Positions 1 to 7,458 of a stretch of 30,335 bases of DNA are shown one piece after another. The notes beneath the pieces are model-generated. The model worked only from the letters and a program-made list of their open reading frames with translations. It did no database searches and was not told where the DNA came from. Position 1 is the stretch's first letter, and each line of letters begins with the position of its first letter. The position numbers and the translations under genes were made by a program. Source of the stretch: Ruminococcaceae bacterium UBA3903 (GTDB lineage Bacteria; Bacillota; Clostridia; Oscillospirales; Acutalibacteraceae); the NCBI GenBank assembly GCA_002391625.1, contig DGFJ01000038.1, positions 1 to 30,335 on the forward strand, read 5' to 3'.

Positions 1-159
1 GGAAATAACCAGTACCAGCAGCCAAATATACAGCAAAACCCTATACCGCAATATCAACAACCAAGCGGTGCAGGTGGTATGGGAAATACTAAAAAAACAC
101 CAGAAAAAAAGATGAACACTACCGAGCGTTGGCTTGCAGAACACAAAAAGAATAAATAA
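1..159 (+). CDS. C-terminal end of a Q/N/P-rich protein (5' truncated by window edge)
   Basis: An open frame enters from the left edge in frame 1 and stops with TAA at 157-159, giving the last 52 residues. The visible part is low-complexity and rich in Gln, Asn, Pro and Tyr, followed by a basic tail that ends in WLAEHKKNK. Such tails occur as flexible linkers or C-termini of membrane-anchored or zinc-ribbon proteins, but no domain is visible, so no function is assigned. That it is a coding end is inferred from the uninterrupted frame, and from the promoter of the next gene starting right after the stop. Confidence 0.55.
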   Translation, partial: GNNQYQQPNIQQNPIPQYQQPSGAGGMGNTKKTPEKKMNTTERWLAEHKKNK

Positions 160-173
160 ATTTAATTTTACAC

Positions 174-202
174 TTGAAAAAAGTTTAAAAATATATTATA
201 CT
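174..202 (+). promoter_or_regulatory. Sigma-A type promoter of the DUF2798-like gene
   Basis: TTGAAA at 174-179 and TATACT at 197-202 are separated by 17 bases. Each is close to consensus. The expected transcript start is near 209, about 108 bases before the preferred ATG at 317. Confidence 0.65.
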
Positions 203-316
203 ATACAAGTAAAATATTTACGCGTATAATTAATCAGCGTGAAATCAAGTAATTGGTTTTACGCTGTATTTTTTTGCGTTATATTTAAAAAAACATGGAA
301 AGCAGGAAAAAGAAGT

Positions 317-826
317 ATGGAATTTTACATGAAGCTGCCAAGGAATAAAAAGGAATTTACAGTGTTTATGCTGGTGATTTCCTTCATATCTGTAAACATA
401 ATAGCACCATTGATAACGTGTTTTGAAATTGGCTTTCAATTATCAGCTTGGGTTGAAACCATTAAAGTGATTCCTTTTATTTGGCTGTGTGTTATCGCAT
501 TGGTTTTATTGACGTATAAACCAGTAGAATTGATGAAAGGAAAAATAGTGGCTAAGGACGATAGCTTTAATGCACATATTATTGTGGACACTCTATGCAC
601 AGTGCTGTTGATGTCAATGTGTATGACGGTGATAGGCTCGTGGATAGGGCAAAGGGCAGTTACGCTGGAACCAATACAATTATTCTTTTATAAATGGCCA
701 CGCAACTTTGCTATAGCCTTTGGCGTGGAAACATTTATAGCTCAGCCTATTGCTAGATTTATTATGTTAAAAATGCATCAGCTTCAAGACAAAAAACTGG
801 TATCGGTTGAGAGTGAGGCAGTATAG
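317..826 (+). CDS. DUF2798-like small membrane protein, duplicated unit
   Basis: A 169-residue hydrophobic protein. It begins MEFYMKLPRNKKEF, and the LPRNKKE start followed by a hydrophobic helix is the pattern I associate with DUF2798 membrane proteins. Four membrane segments can be seen (about residues 15-35, 45-65, 85-105 and 125-150), arranged as two helix pairs. Each pair ends in a similar short motif (KPVELMKGK, QPIARFIMLK), which suggests an internal duplication of the unit. Function of the family is unknown. The ATG at 317 is preferred over an in-frame GTG at 239 because a GGAAAAAGAAG ribosome site lies just before it and the family start motif follows it directly. It is a single gene behind its own promoter. 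Confidence 0.65.
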   Translation: MEFYMKLPRNKKEFTVFMLVISFISVNIIAPLITCFEIGFQLSAWVETIKVIPFIWLCVIALVLLTYKPVELMKGKIVAKDDSFNAHIIVDTLCTVLLMSMCMTVIGSWIGQRAVTLEPIQLFFYKWPRNFAIAFGVETFIAQPIARFIMLKMHQLQDKKLVSVESEAV

Positions 827-1130
827 TTAACAAATGTGGCTGTGTCATAAAGGTTAATACTAATCTGGAATATAATAGTGGATAAAAATAGTGTGTAAAA
901 TGTTGGATAATAGCTTAACATAAGTGCTTGGCTATAAAATAGATATTATAGTGAATTTTTGTGTAAGAAAGTAAAGCTAAGGAAAAGTATAAAGCTTAAT
1001 ATATTAAAACAAGCGACAGCATAATGCTGTCACTTGGACATCCTTTTCATTTCTGGGATTACCCAACTATTGACATAGAGCTGACAGACATAGAGCCGAA
1101 AGATACAACCTGAATCAATAAAGCTATAGG
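827..1130. other. Intergenic region with no gene found
   Basis: AT-rich, with no open frame above about 60 codons that has a ribosome site. It lies between a plus-strand gene and the convergent 3' end of the hydrogenase operon. The only structure seen is the inverted repeat at 1011-1035, listed separately. No convincing terminator for the plus-strand gene was found. Confidence 0.6.
1011..1035 (-). terminator. Possible second terminator for the hydrogenase operon
   Basis: Inverted repeat AAGCGACAGCAT / ATGCTGTCACTT with 11 of 12 pairs. The single mismatch (C-A in the plus-strand RNA) becomes a G-U wobble in the minus-strand RNA. The minus-strand RNA continues GTTTTAATATATT. This favours a minus-strand role as a back-up terminator 120 bases beyond the main one, but the U-run is short. 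Confidence 0.4.
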
Positions 1131-1171
1131 GCAAAAAAGTAGGGCAGACGATGTAAAAAAATCGTCTGCCC
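1131..1171 (-). terminator. Rho-independent terminator of the hydrogenase operon
   Basis: An 11-bp perfect stem, GGGCAGACGAT (1142-1152) with ATCGTCTGCCC (1161-1171), has an 8-base loop. On the minus strand it is followed by TACTTTTTTG. It lies about 20 bases beyond the stop of hydA, so it ends the hydC-hydA transcript. Confidence 0.85.
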
Positions 1172-1192
1172 ATTGCTATATAGTATTATAGA

Positions 1193-2938
1193 TTAATATT
1201 TGTTTCTCTTTACATAGGTTGTATGTAAAATATCGTGTGCCTTATGGCTGCCTGGTTTTTCTAAATACTCTTCATACAGCTTTTTAATAATTGGACTATC
1301 GTGTGATTTTCTTAAAGGCAGGTTAGCATCCTCTTCATATAAAGCACTGCCACGTAAGCCCTGCAGGTCTACAAAGTTTCTTGTATCACCAGACTGTATT
1401 GGTTGTCCACCACCGTTTACACAGCCACCTGGGCAACACATAACCTCAATAAATTGATAGTTAGCCTCGCCAGCCTTAACCTTGTCCAAAACCTTAGCTG
1501 CGTTGTCTAAACCGCTTACTACAGCTACGTTTACATCTAAGCCAGCTACGTTATAGGTAGCCTCTTTAATGCCCTCAGTACCACGGATTTCCTTATACTC
1601 AATAGTATCTAAGGATTGTCCAGTTAATGTATCAGCAGCAGTTCTTAGGGCTGCCTCCATAACACCGCCTGTAGCACCAAAGATAGCAGCAGCACCAGTT
1701 GTAACACCCAATGTAGGGTCAAACTCAGAGTCTGGCAGGCTTGTAAATTGAATTTGCTCTTTTTCAATCATTCTGGCAAGCTCTCTAGTAGTTATAGAAA
1801 TATCTATATCTGGAACACCAGCAGCGTTTTGATCATCACGAGAAATTTCAAACTTTTTAGCGGTACAAGGCATAACGGATACTACAACAATATCCTGTGG
1901 GTCAATACCTTCCTTTTCCGCATAGTAGGTTTTTATGATAGCACCTGTCATCTGCTGTGGTGATTTACAGCTTGACAGATTTGGCAGCAGCTCTGGATAG
2001 TAATATTCACAGAACTTAACCCAACCAGGAGAACAAGAGGTAATCATTGGCAGAGTACCACCATCCTGTACTCTTTCAATAAATTCGTTTGCTTCCTCTA
2101 AAATTGTTAAATCAGCACCGAAATCAGTATCAAATACCTTGTCAAAGCCAAGCATTTTTAATGCTGTTACCATTTTGCCCTTTACATTTGTACCGATAGG
2201 CATACCAAAGCATTCACCTAGTGTAGCTCTAATAGCTGGAGCAGTGTGAACAATAACACGTTTGTCTGGGTCTGCAATAGCTGCAAAAACCTCTGCGGTG
2301 TTGTCACGTTCAATTAAAGCACCGGTTGGACAAACAGCAGTACATTGACCGCAGTTTACACAAGAGGTTTCATCTAGCTTTTTGTTAAATGCACAGCCAA
2401 TTTCAGCGTCAAAGCCACGGTTGTTAACACCAATAACGCCAACATACTGGTTAGCCTTACATACTGCTACACAGCGACGGCATAATATACATTTGTTGTT
2501 ATTTCTAATTAGATGTGGAGCAGAATTGTCAATTTCGTGATTCTGCATTTCACCTTCAAATTTGTTTTCGTCCTCCACGCCAAAGTCCTTACACATTTGC
2601 TGTAGCTCACAGTTTTGGCTTCTGGCACAAGACAGACATTTTTTATCATGGTTAGATAGTAGGATTTCTAGTGTATGCTTTCTGGAATCCTGTACTTTCT
2701 TAGAGTTTGTAAAAATCTCTGTACCCTCACGTTCAATAGGAAAAACGCAGGCTGCTACTAATGACCTAGCACCCTTTACCTCGGTTACGCACATACGGCA
2801 AGCGCCAATTTCGTTTATATCCTTTAAATAACATAGTGTAGGGATTTTAATACCTGCACTTCTAGCCGCCTCTAATATTGTAGTACCCTTAGCAACAGAA
2901 AGAGGCATACCGTTAATTTTAATATTAATCATTTCCAT
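1193..2938 (-). CDS. hydA: [FeFe]-hydrogenase catalytic subunit HydA (trimeric, NAD-linked type)
   Basis: 581 residues; carries the H-cluster that makes or oxidises H2. Visible domains are an N-terminal [2Fe-2S] domain (C36, C47, C50, C64), a His-Cys [4Fe-4S] site (H97, C101, C104, C110) and two [4Fe-4S] clusters (C150-C160 and C193-C203). The H-domain follows: TSCSPGW at 300-306, MPCTAKKFE at 356-364, and EVMCCPGGCVNGGG at 498-511. The modular layout and linkage to NuoE- and NuoF-like genes match electron-bifurcating HydABC enzymes (T. maritima, A. woodii types), which couple NADH and reduced ferredoxin to H2. That it bifurcates is inferred. Odd: Ser303 stands where other H-clusters have the second Cys of TSCCP, and Cys501 is an extra Cys beside the ligand C502. 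AAGGAG precedes the ATG; hydB ends 18 bases upstream. Cytoplasmic, last gene of its operon. Confidence 0.96.
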   Translation of the reverse strand: MEMINIKINGMPLSVAKGTTILEAARSAGIKIPTLCYLKDINEIGACRMCVTEVKGARSLVAACVFPIEREGTEIFTNSKKVQDSRKHTLEILLSNHDKKCLSCARSQNCELQQMCKDFGVEDENKFEGEMQNHEIDNSAPHLIRNNNKCILCRRCVAVCKANQYVGVIGVNNRGFDAEIGCAFNKKLDETSCVNCGQCTAVCPTGALIERDNTAEVFAAIADPDKRVIVHTAPAIRATLGECFGMPIGTNVKGKMVTALKMLGFDKVFDTDFGADLTILEEANEFIERVQDGGTLPMITSCSPGWVKFCEYYYPELLPNLSSCKSPQQMTGAIIKTYYAEKEGIDPQDIVVVSVMPCTAKKFEISRDDQNAAGVPDIDISITTRELARMIEKEQIQFTSLPDSEFDPTLGVTTGAAAIFGATGGVMEAALRTAADTLTGQSLDTIEYKEIRGTEGIKEATYNVAGLDVNVAVVSGLDNAAKVLDKVKAGEANYQFIEVMCCPGGCVNGGGQPIQSGDTRNFVDLQGLRGSALYEEDANLPLRKSHDSPIIKKLYEEYLEKPGSHKAHDILHTTYVKRNKY

Positions 2939-2956
2939 CTTAACTGCACTCCTTCC

Positions 2957-4750
2957 TTAGCTCTTTGAAATAGCGTCAAACTTACATTTTTCCATACAAG
3001 CACCACATTTAATGCACTTGCTATGGTCGATAACATGAGCTTCCTTAACCTTGCCAGATATAGCACCAGTTGGGCAAACTCTAGCACAAGCAGTACAACC
3101 ACGACACTTGTCAGCGTCAACGTTGTATTGCAATAAGGACTTACAAACACCTGCTGGACATTTTTTGTCAACAACGTGAGCGATGTACTCGTCACGGAAA
3201 TAATGAAGTGTTGATAAAACAGGGTTAGGTGCAGTTTGTCCCAAGCCACACAAGGAGTTTTCCTTTATGTAGTAGCACAGCTCCTCAAGCTCGTCCAAAT
3301 CAGCCATTGTTGCGTTGCCACTAGTGATTTTATTTAGCTTTTCCAGTAAACGTTTAGTTCCTAGTCGGCAAGGCGTACACTTACCACAGCTTTCATCAAC
3401 TGTAAATTCAAGGAAGAACTTTGCAATGTCAACCATACAGTTAGTATCATCCATTACAATAAGTCCGCCAGAACCCATCATAGAACCAATAGAAATTAGA
3501 TTATCGTAATCAATTGGAATGTCAAAATGTTCAGCTGGGATACAACCACCAGATGGTCCGCCAGTCTGTGCAGCCTTAAACTTTCTGCCATCTGGTACGC
3601 CACCGCCGATGTCATCAACAATTTCACGCAGGGTAGTACCCATAGGAACCTCTACCAAGCCTGTGTGCTTGATTTTACCGCCTAATGCAAATACCTTTGT
3701 ACCCTTTGACTTTTCAGTACCTACTGAATTAAACCAGCTAGCACCATTTAATATAATCTGGGGAATGTTAGCGTAGGTTTCAACGTTATTTAAAATTGTT
3801 GGCTTTCCAAACAAACCTTTAACAGCAGGGAAAGGAGGACGAGGACGGGGCTCGCCACGTTTGCCTTCAATAGATGTCATAAGAGCTGTTTCCTCACCGC
3901 ATACAAATGCACCAGCACCTAAACGCAGCTCGATATCAAAGCTAAAGTCAGAACCAAAGATATTTTTACCTAACAAGCCATATTCACGAGCTTGCTTTAA
4001 AGCAATTTGCAGACGCTCTACAGCGATAGGGTACTCTGCACGAACATATATGTAGCCCTGTTCAGAACCAATGGCATAGCCTGCTATTGCCATTGCTTCT
4101 AGCAAAGCATGAGGATCGCCCTCTAATATTGAACGGTCCATAAATGCACCTGGGTCGCCCTCATCTGCATTACAACAAACATACTTTACACCCTTTGGCT
4201 GTGCTTGAGCAAAAGCCCATTTTAAACCAGTAGGGAAGCCACCGCCGCCTCTGCCACGCAAGCCTGACTCCTTAATTTCGTTTACAACGTCCTCTGGTGT
4301 CATTTCAGTTACGCATTTACCCAGAGCCTCGTAGCCGTTCATAGCGATGTATTCATCAATAACCGCTGGATTGATAACACCGCAGTTTCTTAACGCTGTT
4401 CTTCTTTGCTTTTTGTAGAAAGCTGTTTCATTTAGAGATTTAATTGTGTTATCCTCTTTATCAACAGTTTCCTGATACAGCAGTCTGGTAACAATTCTGC
4501 CCTTTAATAAATGCTCTTCTACTATTTCTGGTATGTCATCAACCTTTACCATACTGTAGAATGAACCCTCTGGATATACTATCATGATAGGACCTAAAGC
4601 ACATAAGCCAAAGCAGCCAGTTTTTACAACATTTACCTCTTTGTCCAGCCCCTTGTCAGCCAGCTGTGTGTTTAAAGCCTCAATAATTTCTTCACTGTGT
4701 GAGGAGGTACAACCTGTACCACCGCATACAAGCACTGTGGAACGATACAT
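2957..4750 (-). CDS. hydB: Hydrogenase flavin/NADH subunit HydB (NuoF-like)
   Basis: 597 residues. Order of domains: an N-terminal thioredoxin-like [2Fe-2S] domain (C9, C14, C46, C50); the NuoF core with the FMN/NADH motifs GLRGRGGGGFPTG (about 163-175) and NADEGDPGAF (194-203); an SLBB-type region; the NuoF [4Fe-4S] site (C455, C458, C461, C501); a CPAGVC pair (531-536); and two C-terminal ferredoxin clusters (C549-C559 and C579-C589). This layout is that of HydB of trimeric bifurcating hydrogenases, where FMN is the proposed branch point between NAD(H), ferredoxin and HydA. AAGGAGG lies 7 bases before the ATG. It sits between the small ferredoxin-like gene and hydA in one operon. Confidence 0.96.
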   Translation of the reverse strand: MYRSTVLVCGGTGCTSSHSEEIIEALNTQLADKGLDKEVNVVKTGCFGLCALGPIMIVYPEGSFYSMVKVDDIPEIVEEHLLKGRIVTRLLYQETVDKEDNTIKSLNETAFYKKQRRTALRNCGVINPAVIDEYIAMNGYEALGKCVTEMTPEDVVNEIKESGLRGRGGGGFPTGLKWAFAQAQPKGVKYVCCNADEGDPGAFMDRSILEGDPHALLEAMAIAGYAIGSEQGYIYVRAEYPIAVERLQIALKQAREYGLLGKNIFGSDFSFDIELRLGAGAFVCGEETALMTSIEGKRGEPRPRPPFPAVKGLFGKPTILNNVETYANIPQIILNGASWFNSVGTEKSKGTKVFALGGKIKHTGLVEVPMGTTLREIVDDIGGGVPDGRKFKAAQTGGPSGGCIPAEHFDIPIDYDNLISIGSMMGSGGLIVMDDTNCMVDIAKFFLEFTVDESCGKCTPCRLGTKRLLEKLNKITSGNATMADLDELEELCYYIKENSLCGLGQTAPNPVLSTLHYFRDEYIAHVVDKKCPAGVCKSLLQYNVDADKCRGCTACARVCPTGAISGKVKEAHVIDHSKCIKCGACMEKCKFDAISKS

Positions 4751-4762
4751 TCTGTTTCCTCC

Positions 4763-5134
4763 TTATTTGTTAACTGCACCGATAGTGAACTCGGTAACAG
4801 GCTGCTTATTTACTACATGGTCATTAACTACACGAACAGCCTTTTCAGCTGTCATTTTTACATATGTAATCTTTTCCTGTCCAGGTATTTCTACCTCAAC
4901 AACTGGCTCGTATTGACAAATTCCGATACAGCCTGTCTGTGTGACAATTACATTTTTTAAACCTCTTTTTGCAACCTCGTCTACTATTGCATTTAAAACA
5001 GGTCTGGCACCAGCAGCAATACCACAGGTTGCCATACCTACTAATACTCTAACAGCATCAGATTTTTCTTCTCTCAGGTTTATCTGTGCTTGAGCTTTTT
5101 CTCTTATTGCCTTTAATTCTTCCAATGATTTCAT
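4763..5134 (-). CDS. Small [2Fe-2S]-ferredoxin-like hydrogenase-associated protein
   Basis: 123 residues with a thioredoxin-like ferredoxin fold predicted from GMATCGIAAGARPV (about 33-46) and TGCIGICQYEPV (about 67-78). Only three Cys are present (one in TCGIAAGA, two in CIGIC), so one ligand of the usual four-Cys [2Fe-2S] site is missing. I recall the TCGxAAGA form as frequent in this subfamily, so cluster binding is uncertain. It probably corresponds to the small extra subunit (HydD) reported with the A. woodii enzyme; that equivalence is from memory. The start overlaps the stop of the HATPase gene by 4 bases (ATGA), which implies translational coupling; GGAGG lies 12 bases upstream. The next gene is hydB. 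Confidence 0.85.
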   Translation of the reverse strand: MKSLEELKAIREKAQAQINLREEKSDAVRVLVGMATCGIAAGARPVLNAIVDEVAKRGLKNVIVTQTGCIGICQYEPVVEVEIPGQEKITYVKMTAEKAVRVVNDHVVNKQPVTEFTIGAVNK

Positions 5135-5691
5135 AGGTTTCTTGCACCTCCGTTAATTAATTCGTTTTGTTCTAACAAGTAACCGTTAATCCATTCCATA
5201 ACATCTGGATTATCAAGCGATACCTCGCTGCCAACTATTTCCTTGATTTCTCTAGTGTCCAGTGTAAACGTCTTATGGTCTATACTGTGACAAAAAACAA
5301 AGTCTATGGTTGGGTTACAGCGTATAAGCAGACTAATAGTTTGGTTAATATCACCTAAGGGTGTCATATCTATATTAGACGGTTTAAACACAGCGTTAAC
5401 CACCGTACCCACACCAACCTGTGAGGTGATGTTAAGGTAACCACCCGTTTGCTCAGCAGCCATTTTAAAAAGTGGAATGCCTAAGCCTACACGGCGTGTT
5501 GTGCGTGTAGTAAAAAACGGGTCCTGTACATGATTAACCTGCTCAGGTGTCATACCCCTGCCGTTGTCCTCTATGACAATAGATAGGGTATCCTCTACGC
5601 TGTTTTCGGCAATTGTTATCTTAATTATTGTTCCGTTGGCAGAAATAGAGTTCTGCACAATGTCCATTACATTTAAGGATAATTCTCGCAT
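5131..5691 (-). CDS. Orphan GHKL-type ATPase (histidine-kinase-like) in the hydrogenase operon
   Basis: 186 residues. A GHKL ATP-binding domain is visible: N-box VQNSISAN (12-19), G1 box EDNGRGM, F box DPFFTTR and G2 box GLGIPLF. There is no dimerisation/phospho-acceptor His domain and no sensor, so it is not a normal histidine kinase. It could be a protein kinase, an ATP sensor or an assembly factor. Its place between hydC and the ferredoxin-like gene, with 5 bases upstream and a 4-base overlap downstream, shows it is made together with the hydrogenase. Similar genes sit at this place in other clostridial HydABC operons (from memory). The C-terminal third (about 115-186) shows no motif I recognise. 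Confidence 0.85.
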   Translation of the reverse strand: MRELSLNVMDIVQNSISANGTIIKITIAENSVEDTLSIVIEDNGRGMTPEQVNHVQDPFFTTRTTRRVGLGIPLFKMAAEQTGGYLNITSQVGVGTVVNAVFKPSNIDMTPLGDINQTISLLIRCNPTIDFVFCHSIDHKTFTLDTREIKEIVGSEVSLDNPDVMEWINGYLLEQNELINGGARNL

Positions 5692-5696
5692 GAAAA

Positions 5697-6194
5697 TTAG
5701 CTTTGGTATTTTTCAATAATAGCTGGAACCTCATCAGCAGTTAAACGACCATAAACCTCGTCGTTTACTGTTAGAACAGGTGCCAAACCACACGCACCAA
5801 TACAACGACAGGCAGTTAGGGAGAACGTACTGTCGGCTGTGCATTCCTCTGCGTCAATACCTAAGATTTCACTGGCTTTTTCCAGTATCTGTGCTGCACC
5901 CTTAACATAGCAGGCTGTACCTAGGCATACAGAAATGTTGTATTTTCCCTTTGGTGACAGTGAGAATTGTGCGTAAAATGTTGATACGCCATAAACCTCT
6001 TCTAAAGGTACGTTTAGTTCCTCTGCGATGATTGTTTGTACTTCAATTGGCAAGTAACCATATATTTCCTGTGCTTCTTGAAGAACGTGCATAACAGCAC
6101 CAGGATCGTCCTTGTACTGCGCAATCATTTCCCTTAGCTTTGCTTCCTGTTGAGCAGTGCCGTTAAAAGGGATTGTACTGATTTTTTTTTGCAT
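5697..6194 (-). CDS. hydC: Hydrogenase subunit HydC (NuoE-like, [2Fe-2S])
   Basis: 165 residues from the chosen start. An N-terminal helical region is followed by a thioredoxin-like [2Fe-2S] domain with ligands in CLGTAC and CRCIGAC (C90, C95, C131, C135), the NuoE pattern. In trimeric hydrogenases it docks on HydB and stabilises or relays electrons to the flavin subunit. The ATG at 6194 is preferred because GGGAGG lies 7 bases ahead of it. An in-frame TTG at 6209 overlaps that ribosome site and is unlikely to be used. It is the first gene of the structural operon, with a promoter at 6261-6289. Confidence 0.95.
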   Translation of the reverse strand: MQKKISTIPFNGTAQQEAKLREMIAQYKDDPGAVMHVLQEAQEIYGYLPIEVQTIIAEELNVPLEEVYGVSTFYAQFSLSPKGKYNISVCLGTACYVKGAAQILEKASEILGIDAEECTADSTFSLTACRCIGACGLAPVLTVNDEVYGRLTADEVPAIIEKYQS

Positions 6195-6260
6195 ATTTTT
6201 TCCTCCCAATTTATGTTATGCTTAAAAACGTAACAAAATAACGTCCAGCAATACCCAAGA

Positions 6261-6289
6261 ATTATACTATAATGCTGACAAAAAGTCTA
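6261..6289 (-). promoter_or_regulatory. Promoter of the hydC-hydA operon
   Basis: Read on the minus strand, TAGACT (6289-6284) and a perfect TATAAT (6266-6261) are 17 bases apart. The expected start is near 6254, about 60 bases before the hydC ATG. No Rex-like TTGTGAAnnnnTTCACAA site was seen nearby. Confidence 0.65.
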
Positions 6290-6308
6290 TATATTTGAGC
6301 AAAATTTA

Positions 6309-6339
6309 GAAAAACAGAGCGAAAAAATCTCGCTCTGTT
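6309..6339 (-). terminator. Terminator of the sensory/regulatory operon
   Basis: Stem AACAGAGCGA (6313-6322) with TCGCTCTGTT (6330-6339) and a 7-base loop. On the minus strand the stem runs into TTTCTAAATTTT. It separates the PHP gene from the promoter of hydC, so the two blocks are distinct transcripts, with possible read-through. Confidence 0.75.
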
Positions 6340-6385
6340 GTGATGTTGCACAAAAGCAAGATGGAGTTTTTGTGCGTATTATTTT

Positions 6386-7117
6386 TTATCTGCCCCATAT
6401 TACGTTTTTGTTTGACAAAATTTCAACTAATGATTGTGGGGTGCATTGAGGTAATTCCAAGAATGCTTGTGGCTCATGAATATTTTCTAAATAATGTGCA
6501 TCTGAGCTTTTTATAAGAGGAATATCACATATAAATGGATGCTGTTTTTTTAGCTTTTCAACATTCCCCTTAGCCGTAATTTCAACGGCGGTGAAATTAC
6601 ACTCGGGAGGTATCCCTCCTAAGCTGGATAAAATGCTGTAGCTGTCACGGTCAATATGTGCAGGATAGCATACACCCCCAAAGCCGTCAACAACCCTATG
6701 TACCTGACTAACAGAAATGTCAGATGCCAATATCAGAAGGTTATCCTCTTTGCCTATTATTTTGTCATTACTGTCCATAATAAGCTGTTCACCGTAAATA
6801 TCCTCTCGGTTCTTAATAGCCATACAGCGTGTGTTAACATATTTATCAAATGCTGCGCTGCTGTCCAAATCTGGAAACAGACATACAACGTGAATTTCCT
6901 CAGAGGTACATAGCTCCATACCTGGGACAACTGTTATTCCTGCGGTTTTGCCAACCTCTATGGCAGCTTTACAGTTTTTACAGCTGTTATGGTCAGTTAG
7001 AGCAATTATATCCAAGCCTAAAATAGCAGCCATGTTAACAATGTTGTTTGGTGTCATATCCTTGTCACCACATGGTGATAAACAGGAATGTAAATGCAAA
7101 TCATAGTAGGCTTTCAT
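6386..7117 (-). CDS. PHP-domain metal-dependent phosphoesterase
   Basis: 243 residues. PHP motifs are in order: DLHLHS (6-11) near the N-terminus, TDHNS (41-45), a Glu in GMELCTSEE, PAHIDRDS, and SSDAH near the C-terminus. These His/Asp/Glu residues form the metal site of the PHP superfamily, whose members hydrolyse phosphoesters such as small nucleotides or histidinol phosphate. The substrate is not evident. It starts 2 bases after the stop of the second DRTGG gene and is the last gene of the operon, before the terminator. It might remove a nucleotide or phosphate signal made or bound by its neighbours; that is inference. Confidence 0.85.
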   Translation of the reverse strand: MKAYYDLHLHSCLSPCGDKDMTPNNIVNMAAILGLDIIALTDHNSCKNCKAAIEVGKTAGITVVPGMELCTSEEIHVVCLFPDLDSSAAFDKYVNTRCMAIKNREDIYGEQLIMDSNDKIIGKEDNLLILASDISVSQVHRVVDGFGGVCYPAHIDRDSYSILSSLGGIPPECNFTAVEITAKGNVEKLKKQHPFICDIPLIKSSDAHYLENIHEPQAFLELPQCTPQSLVEILSNKNVIWGR

Positions 7118-7119
7118 TT

Positions 7120-7458
7120 TTATTGTTCCTTTAGCAGTTCATAAATAGCAATTGCAGTGTTGTAGCTGTTTTCATTAGTTGTAAGTACAGCAATACCCTG
7201 TGTGTTTGCTTTTTCCCTTGCTATATCGTCCAAAGGGGCGTTCTCGGTTAAAATAATACAGGAGGTGTCCGCCAAAACAGCTACACCTATTGCGTTTATG
7301 TTGCCCATGATGGTTATCCATGCGTCATTTTCCCTTGCACGACCCATCACCCAGCTTAGCAGGTCACCAATATAGCAGCCTGTTACATCCCTGTCTAAGC
7401 CGCTATCACCAGCTAAAATAGTTGTATTTAACTTTTCTGATAATTCCTTAACCGTCAT
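7120..7458 (-). CDS. Stand-alone DRTGG-domain protein (second copy)
   Basis: 112 residues that fold as one DRTGG-type domain. The pattern is an N-terminal LNTTILAGDSGLDRDVTGCYIGDLLSWVM region, a central strand INAIGVAVLADTSCIILTENAPL, and a C-terminal QGIAVLTTNENSYNTAI. DRTGG domains occur beside CBS domains and in phosphotransacetylases and are presumed to bind nucleotides or sense a ligand. The ATG overlaps the stop of the hydrogenase-like gene by 4 bases (ATGA). It is a diverged paralogue of the gene at 9219-9578. Confidence 0.8.
   Translation of the reverse strand: MTVKELSEKLNTTILAGDSGLDRDVTGCYIGDLLSWVMGRARENDAWITIMGNINAIGVAVLADTSCIILTENAPLDDIAREKANTQGIAVLTTNENSYNTAIAIYELLKEQ

Noticed and set aside
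893..904. Short repeat TGTGTAAAATGTT at 893 and again near 9668
   Set aside because: 13 bases in AT-rich intergenic DNA, two copies only and no shared context; likely chance.
2929..3249. 106-codon minus-strand frame over the hydB 3' end
   Set aside because: It overlaps the HydB ferredoxin domain in another frame, and HydB motifs are intact there.
6194..6300. Rex repressor site at the hydC promoter
   Set aside because: No TTGTGAAnnnnTTCACAA-like palindrome is present; redox control by Rex cannot be supported here.
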